DNA of 20,633 nucleotides from an uncultured Prevotella sp. (GTDB lineage: Bacteria; Bacteroidota; Bacteroidia; Bacteroidales; Bacteroidaceae): the NCBI GenBank assembly GCA_927910885.1, contig CAKMOD010000053.1, positions 1-20,633 on the forward strand. Reading direction: 5' to 3'. A program made the position numbers and the translations under genes. Shown in pieces: positions 16,032-20,633 of this stretch. The notes under the pieces were generated by a model, which saw only the letters and a program-made list of their open reading frames with translations, searched no databases and had not been told where the DNA came from. Numbering within the stretch: position 1 is the first letter of the stretch; each line of letters begins with the position of its first letter.

Positions 16032-16036
16032 AAGTC

Positions 16037-16924
16037 TTATCTTTTCGTTACGGTTTGATAGCAGACTTCTGCGGCTTCCTGATTAGGTAGACAATGTAAC
16101 GTAAATATTCTTCCAGTTTCTACAATCTTTGTAATCGTATTACAAACGCCATTGTAAATATCAGAATCCCACTTCATGCTGGAGCAAGAGGGGAGGAGTG
16201 AAGCGAATGCTGCAATAGGATTAGGTTTTTCAACAGAGTTTGTTGTGGCACGGTCAATGCGTGTGATAGCACCTAATCGAGCCTTGACATTACGATAACA
16301 TGGTGTTTTGCCACTCCATGGGCTACCATATATCCATGTTTCACCATCAATGATTCTGACGATAGGATTATCATCATTCATGAGGTCACTACCAGGAATA
16401 TAGCGTAACCACATACTAACCTGTGTTGACTTACCTGTTCCACTCTTTGCAATGAAGGCATAGCCATACCCGTTGTTACGAACAAGAGAAGCGTGAATCA
16501 GCAAGGTTTGTTTAAGTGCACCAGCAAAGGCAAAGATGAGCATCAATGCATTGTTTAGTCCAAAGGTACGCATATTTGTGTTGCCATTGAGTGCACAACG
16601 ACAATCGGAAAAATCCTTATTGCTCTGTAGTAGACAGCAGTCAGAGCCATTGATGTCTTTGATAATATATTGATAGCTGCCATCGTCAACACGATCAACG
16701 ATCGTATCACCATTACCTGTATCAAAAGCACGAATACGCTGTCTCCTTTCCTTTGGGATAGGGCGAAGCGTATCGTCAACCGTTAAGCGGAAAAAGACAT
16801 TCTCTGAAACCTCTTTGATTCTGAAAGGTTCAAACGAACTTAGTAAGTGCATTCCGTTGACATCAGTCTCACGGAATATAATCTGTATATCAAAGTCTGC
16901 TATTCTGAAGTTATTTATTTCCAT
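16037..16924 (-). CDS. HprK-like serine kinase-family protein
   Basis: 295 aa. The C-terminal half has an HprK/PckA-type P-loop, AKSGTGKST at 159-167. This is preceded by LLIHASLV (H144) and followed by LMNDDNPIV (181-189) and GSPWSGKTPC (200-209), all conserved in HprK-related kinases of peptide-modification clusters. The N-terminal half (1-120) is a beta-rich region without a recognised motif. Relatives in lasso-peptide clusters phosphorylate serine in the precursor; HPr kinase itself regulates carbon use. This protein lacks the HPr kinase N-domain, so I do not call it hprK. The gene is 15 bp downstream of the secreted-protein gene and 5 bp upstream of the peptidase gene. Confidence 0.78.
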   Translation of the reverse strand: MEINNFRIADFDIQIIFRETDVNGMHLLSSFEPFRIKEVSENVFFRLTVDDTLRPIPKERRQRIRAFDTGNGDTIVDRVDDGSYQYIIKDINGSDCCLLQSNKDFSDCRCALNGNTNMRTFGLNNALMLIFAFAGALKQTLLIHASLVRNNGYGYAFIAKSGTGKSTQVSMWLRYIPGSDLMNDDNPIVRIIDGETWIYGSPWSGKTPCYRNVKARLGAITRIDRATTNSVEKPNPIAAFASLLPSCSSMKWDSDIYNGVCNTITKIVETGRIFTLHCLPNQEAAEVCYQTVTKR

Positions 16925-16939
16925 CTTTAGAGGCTCTGC

Positions 16940-17404
16940 TTACTTTGACTTTGTGGTTTTAGTATTCACTTGTGTCTCTTCGTTTGAAGTATAGTTGTCT
17001 GGTGTTATCGTCTTATAGCTAAACTCTGCATCAGAGATAGACTTAACAACATACTTCTTCTTACCCTTTTCATATTTATTTTTCAAAGCTACGAACTTCT
17101 TCATAGCCTTAGCCTCATTCTCAGCATACATCGTAACGCAGGTTGGATAGCTCACTAAACCATTATTCTGAAGATAATAGCGTAGTTGGTATGAGTAGTC
17201 CTCACGATTAGCGAGGAAGCTTGTGCGATCGTTTGCAAGGTAGGCATCCACTTTCTGAATATTGGTCATATAAACCGTTGAATCATTAAAAGAGGCTGCA
17301 AAACCAAACATATAAACCTTTGCAGGCTTGTATCCTTTTGCGTTACTACTATTTACCCATCCCAGCAGGAGTACTGCTATGATTAATACCTGACGTAATT
17401 TCAT
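16940..17404 (-). CDS. Secreted protein of unknown function, 154 aa
   Basis: A signal peptide (MKLRQVLIIAVLLLGWVNSS, cut probably near NA-KG) leads to a small domain: KVYMFGFAASFNDSTVYMTN, YSYQLRYYLQ and PTCVTMYAENEAKAMKKF, then a Lys-rich stretch and a polar Thr/Ser/Asn tail. The 'YMFGFAASFNDS' opening and one conserved Cys recur in uncharacterised Bacteroidetes proteins, to my memory, but no function is known. It lies 28 bp after rpoD and 15 bp before the kinase gene, with no promoter visible between, so it should be cotranscribed with the sigma factor. Confidence 0.72.
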   Translation of the reverse strand: MKLRQVLIIAVLLLGWVNSSNAKGYKPAKVYMFGFAASFNDSTVYMTNIQKVDAYLANDRTSFLANREDYSYQLRYYLQNNGLVSYPTCVTMYAENEAKAMKKFVALKNKYEKGKKKYVVKSISDAEFSYKTITPDNYTSNEETQVNTKTTKSK

Positions 17405-17432
17405 CTTAAATTAATATCTTACAATGTTAATG

Positions 17433-18296
17433 TTATTGTCCTAAATAAGCCTTCAATACCTTGCTATTGGTTTGTTGGCGTAGGCGTCGTATTGCTTTTT
17501 CTTTAATCTGCCTTACCCGTTCACGTGTGAGATTATATTTACTTCCTATTTCTTCCAATGTCATCTCGCGTTGGTTTATTCCGAAATAAGCCTCGATAAC
17601 CATCTTCTCTCTATCTTCAAGAACCTGTAAGGCTCTTCCGATTTCTTCACGTAGACTCTCTTCAACCAACTCTTTGTCAGTTGATGGCGTGTTATCATTA
17701 GGGATGACGTCCAGCAGGCTACTTTGTTCGTCGTCATAGAACGGAGCATCTACCGAGACATGACGTGAATTAACCTTCATTGCATCAACAATCTTGTCTT
17801 CTGGTATATCAGTGTTCTGTGCTATCTCATCAATACTTGGGCGGCGTTCATTTTCCTGTTCAAACTGTGTCAATATCTTATTGATTTTGTTGACAGAACT
17901 TACTTGATTGAGTGGTAGTCTAATGATACGACTTTGTTCTGCTATTGCTTGCAAGATACTTTGTCTTATCCACCATACAGCGTATGAGATAAACTTGAAG
18001 CCACGAGTTTCGTCAAACTTCTCTGCTGCTTTGATTAATCCTACATTACCTTCGTTAATAAGATCGGGCAGAGAAAGCCCCTGGTTTTGATACTGCTTTG
18101 CGACAGAGACAACGAAGCGCAGGTTAGCTTTCGTCAGACGTTCTAAAGCTTTTCGATCACCATTTCGGATTTTTTGAGCAAGCTCAACTTCTTCTTCGAT
18201 ACTGATCATTTCTTCGTGACCGATTTCCTGCAGATACTTGTCGAGAGAAGCACTCTCCCGATTCGTAATCGATTTTGTGATTTTCAATTGTCTCAT
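17433..18296 (-). CDS. rpoD: Primary sigma factor RpoD (Bacteroidetes short type)
   Basis: 287 aa. It begins MRQLKITKSITNRESASLDK with region 1.2 immediately following and no acidic region 1.1, as in Bacteroides sigma-ABfr. Region 2 (about 55-125) contains LPDLINEGNVGLIKAAEKFD and FISYAVWWIRQSILQAIAEQ, the -7 melting and binding helix. Region 3 is about 134-210 and region 4 about 225-280, with the helix-turn-helix MTLEEIGSKYNLTRERVRQI. It directs RNA polymerase to TTTG/TAnnTTTG promoters like those annotated here, including its own. The frame is intact. It heads a five-gene minus-strand operon ending at 15098; the gaps are 28, 15, 5 and 43 bp. Confidence 0.95.
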   Translation of the reverse strand: MRQLKITKSITNRESASLDKYLQEIGHEEMISIEEEVELAQKIRNGDRKALERLTKANLRFVVSVAKQYQNQGLSLPDLINEGNVGLIKAAEKFDETRGFKFISYAVWWIRQSILQAIAEQSRIIRLPLNQVSSVNKINKILTQFEQENERRPSIDEIAQNTDIPEDKIVDAMKVNSRHVSVDAPFYDDEQSSLLDVIPNDNTPSTDKELVEESLREEIGRALQVLEDREKMVIEAYFGINQREMTLEEIGSKYNLTRERVRQIKEKAIRRLRQQTNSKVLKAYLGQ

Positions 18297-18322
18297 GTGC
18301 TTAGCATTATTTTAAGTGATGG

Positions 18323-18354
18323 CAAATTTACACAAATTCAATGAGTTAAACAAA
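18323..18354 (-). promoter_or_regulatory. Promoter of rpoD operon
   Basis: Minus strand: TTTG (18351-18354), 20 nt, TAAATTTG (18323-18330). The ATG is 26 nt further. It matches the sigma factor's own consensus, consistent with autoregulation. Confidence 0.7.
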
Positions 18355-18592
18355 TAAAAAAGTAAAAAACTCACATAAGAATCTATAATGATTTTATGTT
18401 GTGTATTAAGTTTTTAGTCTTTCGACTGTTTCTTCTTGATTGATAGGTGGTTTATAGTTTTGTCATAGTTGCGACTTCCCTTTATGTTTATACAATGTCT
18501 TTTAGTTTGATTAGATGAGATTTATTTTGATTTTTCTATGGTTATGATGTCGTGTTTATAGGTCAGAAATAGGAGTGTTTATCAAAAGAAAA
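18355..18592. other. Intergenic stretch upstream of rpoD
   Basis: AT-rich, with no open frame, hairpin or repeat I can support. It separates the rpoD promoter from the degQ terminator. Confidence 0.45.
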
Positions 18593-18629
18593 TCCCCCAT
18601 TCTTGTGTCTAAAAACCAAGAATGGGGGA
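18593..18629 (-). terminator. Terminator of degQ
   Basis: TCCCCCATTCTTG (18593-18605) and CAAGAATGGGGGA (18617-18629) form a perfect 13-bp stem with an 11-nt loop. On the minus strand it is followed by TTTTCTTTT. It lies 40 bp past the restored degQ stop. Confidence 0.88.
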
Positions 18630-18669
18630 CTTTTATGATGTCAGCTTCTTTGCTGAAAGATATTAGCTA

Positions 18670-20135
18670 TTAGTCTACAAGAGGGATAGCGAAGTAAGCC
18701 TTCTTACCAGTTGGATAGATACCCTGAACATAGAGAACTGGGTCTTTGCTGGTTGATGCCTTCTTAACGATATTCTGCAGGTCGTCAATACTCTTCACCA
18801 TGTTTCATTTACATTCTGAATGATGAAACCACGATTGATTCCAGCAGCCTTCAAAGCTCCATTGTTAACCTTCAGTACTTCAAGACCATAGTTAATGTTT
18901 AGCTGCTTTTTAAGGGCATCCTGTACTGGACGGAACTGACCACCAAGAACGTCGATGTCAGCCTGCTCAATTACCTTTGTTGTTCCCTGAGCATTCTTCA
19001 GTGTGATAGTCTTTGAAACCTCCTTCTTGTTACGGATGAAGGTTACTGTAGCCTTATCTCCAGGACGCTTGCTGTTGAGTGCCTGCTGAAGCTCAGACAT
19101 ACGTGTCACCTTCTGTCCGTCAAACTTAGTGATAACATCACCCTTTGCCAAACCTAAGGCTGCACCATTGCCTTCCTCAGATACCTCACTAACGTAAACA
19201 CCTTCGTTTGTACCGAGGTCAACGTTCTTGCCTTCTTCCTTCTGTGCGTTGATGAAGTTCAAAACGTCACCACCTTGGATGCCGAGCATTACACGCTGTA
19301 CGCTACCATACTTCTTAATATCATCAACAACCTTATTCATGATAGTTGTAGGGATAGCAAATCCGTAACCACTATATGCACCAGTTTGTGAGTAAAGCAT
19401 AGCATTGATACCAACCAACTCACCCTGTGTGTTAACCAATGCACCACCAGAGTTACCCTGGTTGATAGCTGCGTCGGTCTGAATAAAACTCTCAATACCA
19501 TTACGTGTAGCACCCAAGCCACGTGACTTAGCACTAACGATACCAGCAGTTACTGTGTTATTGAGGTTATAAGGGTTACCTACAGCAATTACCCATTCAC
19601 CTACCTTTAATTTGTCTGAGTCGCCTACAGGGAGGGTAGGGAGGTTGGTTGCATTAACCTTCAACAATGCAAGGTCAGTCTGCTTGTCTGTTCCAACGAT
19701 GCGTGCAGAGAACTCACGGTTGTCGTTTAGTGTGATAGTTAACTCATCTGCACCCTCAACAACGTGATTATTAGTTACGATATAACCATCGGATGAAATG
19801 ATTACACCACTACCTGTAGCCTCCTTCTTAGGAGTCTGAACTTGCTGGCGGCGTGAACCATTACCTTGGTTAGGATTCCCAAAGAAGCCAAATGGGTCAA
19901 AGAATCCACCAAATGGATCGTCCTGAACCTCAACGGTCTGTGTCTTAGAATTCTGTACATACTTAATGTGAACGACAGCAGGAAGAGCTTTCTCAGCTGC
20001 GTATGTAAGGTCAACTGGCTGACCAGGAGCTACAACAGGTGCTTCAGCAGCATACACTTTGATGAAGGCGCCAGTAGAAAAGGCGAGGGCTGTAACGCAA
20101 GCTGCGCCTGCCAAATACTTTGATAAATTCTTCAT
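18670..20135 (-). CDS. degQ: Periplasmic serine protease DegQ/HtrA (one frameshift near the C-terminus)
   Basis: This ATP-independent protease/chaperone handles misfolded envelope proteins. I choose ATG 20133-20135, giving the signal peptide MKNLSKYLAGAACVTALAFS; the longer frame adds 14 non-signal residues. The trypsin-like domain has H124 (TNNHVVEG), D154 (KQTDLALL) and S229 (NQGNSGGAL). PDZ1 begins near YGSVQRVMLGIQ. PDZ2 (about residue 390 on) is cut by a stop at 18795 after NVNETW. One base restored in the TTT at 18803-18805 continues it as MVKSIDDLQNIVKKAS, then VQGIYPTGKKAYFAIPLVD, ending at 18670. This gives about 488 aa, the normal DegP/DegQ length. The gene is monocistronic, with a promoter at 20221 and a strong terminator. 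DegP versus DegQ cannot be separated from sequence alone. Confidence 0.9.
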
Positions 20136-20220
20136 ATTCTTAATTATTTGTTCGTTAATTACGTTTATTTGTGTCAAGCCGTCATTATTTGTAAATGTCT
20201 CGCTGACATATTCTCAGATG

Positions 20221-20259
20221 CAAATATAGGAGCAAATTTCCTAAAACCGACATTTTGTC
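20221..20259 (-). promoter_or_regulatory. Promoter of degQ with an overlapping dyad
   Basis: TATATTTG on the minus strand (20221-20228) gives a leader of about 80 nt. At the -33 position lies GACA-TTT-TGTC (20249-20259) in place of TTTG. A second small dyad, ATGTC...GACAT (20195-20209), sits in the leader. The dyad placement suggests a regulator site, which is inference. Confidence 0.5.
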
Positions 20260-20261
20260 AG

Positions 20262-20540
20262 TTATCTTTATCCGATTTTAACAATTATAAATTAATCCTT
20301 AACGGCTATTAATCTGATAGGATGTATATTTTGCATTTATTTATTTTAGATAGTTATTTTGTTTCTATTTGTAGTTTTTATATTTTCCCAAACTGACAAA
20401 ATGCAAGAAAAGTAAGTCATAATGTCATGTAGGTTATGTAAGTTCACCCTTTGTTGGGGCTTTTTGTTGATGGTGTTATTTAAGATTTAAAGCTCTTAAT
20501 GGTGTGGCAGAAACTTTAAATCCATTGTATGCTGTATTTA
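20262..20540. other. Intergenic stretch upstream of degQ
   Basis: There is no gene. CTGACAAAATG (20393-20403) is an inverted copy of CATTTTGTCAG (20251-20261) at the degQ promoter, 130 bp apart. A CCC/GGGG hairpin followed by CTTTTTG (about 20444-20466) could be a weak plus-strand terminator, but nothing upstream needs one. Confidence 0.4.
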
Positions 20541-20633
20541 TTTTCATGAAAAGAAATAATTATTTCACGAGTGGAAATATTTCTTTTCATGAAAAAAAAG
20601 ATTTATTGTCATGAAAATAATTTTGTGAAAGTA
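20541..20633. repeat. 22-bp tandem array C, TTTTCATGAAAA type (runs off the window)
   Basis: The C of the T-C-A-T/C-G-A core falls at 20545, 20566, 20588 and 20610, spaced 21, 22 and 22. The first and third units hold the perfect 12-bp palindrome TTTTCATGAAAA; the second (TTTCACGAGTGGAAA) and fourth (TTGTCATGAAAA) are diverged. AT-rich spacers separate the palindromes. The array reaches the end of the window and may continue. Confidence 0.75.

Noticed and set aside
20541..20633. CRISPR or simple microsatellite
   Set aside because: Units are palindrome plus AT-rich spacer of 22 bp total, too short for CRISPR and too complex for a microsatellite.
1..20633. tRNA, rRNA or known riboswitch
   Set aside because: I scanned the intergenic stretches by eye for cloverleaf ends and conserved loops and found none; a covariance-model search would be decisive.

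Overview
The window looks like chromosome from a Bacteroidota member, most likely an oral-type Prevotella. Reasons: moderate-to-low GC; repeated promoters of the Bacteroidetes type (TTG or TTTG, about 17-20 nt, TAnnTTTG) upstream of most genes; almost no Shine-Dalgarno sequences; a short primary sigma factor without region 1.1; and Bacteroidetes-style proteins (phosphate-selective-type porin, dipeptidyl peptidase IV, 907-residue pyruvate phosphate dikinase, DegQ). The species call is inference.

Layout, left to right. 1-330: 3' end of an insertion-sequence transposase with a hairpin and short repeats. 362-1806, minus strand: a 53-residue membrane peptide and an outer-membrane porin, each with its own promoter. 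2047-3468, minus: RlmD-type 23S rRNA methyltransferase. 3673-6395, plus: pyruvate phosphate dikinase. 6564-6815, plus: a small secreted Cys/His protein. 7631-10219, minus: ClpB. After a 1 kb gene-poor stretch comes a minus-strand pair (radical SAM protein and a broken small membrane protein, 12447 to 11224), divergent from a plus-strand dipeptidyl peptidase IV (12503-14692). 15098-18296 is a tight minus-strand operon led by the primary sigma factor: rpoD, a secreted 154-residue protein, an HprK-like kinase, an S24/S26-type peptidase and a PqqD-like protein. 18670-20135, minus: the periplasmic protease DegQ.

Three patterns stand out. First, five coding regions (transposase, porin, ppdK, a small membrane protein, degQ) are each interrupted by one single-base indel in a short A/T run; the other frame restores a sensible family C-terminus every time. 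Sequencing error is the simplest reading, so these should be read as one gene each. Second, four intergenic stretches carry degenerate tandem arrays with a period of 22 bp (once or twice 21): two with related GC-rich units, one with GCCC-type units, and one with TTTTCATGAAAA palindromes. They share period and a short dyad per unit but not sequence. Third, the sigma-factor operon contains a PqqD-like domain, an HprK-like kinase and an S24/S26 peptidase, a set resembling peptide-modification (RiPP) machinery but without an obvious precursor or radical SAM partner beside it.

Functionally the window mixes housekeeping (transcription, rRNA methylation, PEP/pyruvate metabolism), protein quality control in cytoplasm and periplasm (ClpB, DegQ), peptide catabolism (DPP IV) and outer-membrane uptake.
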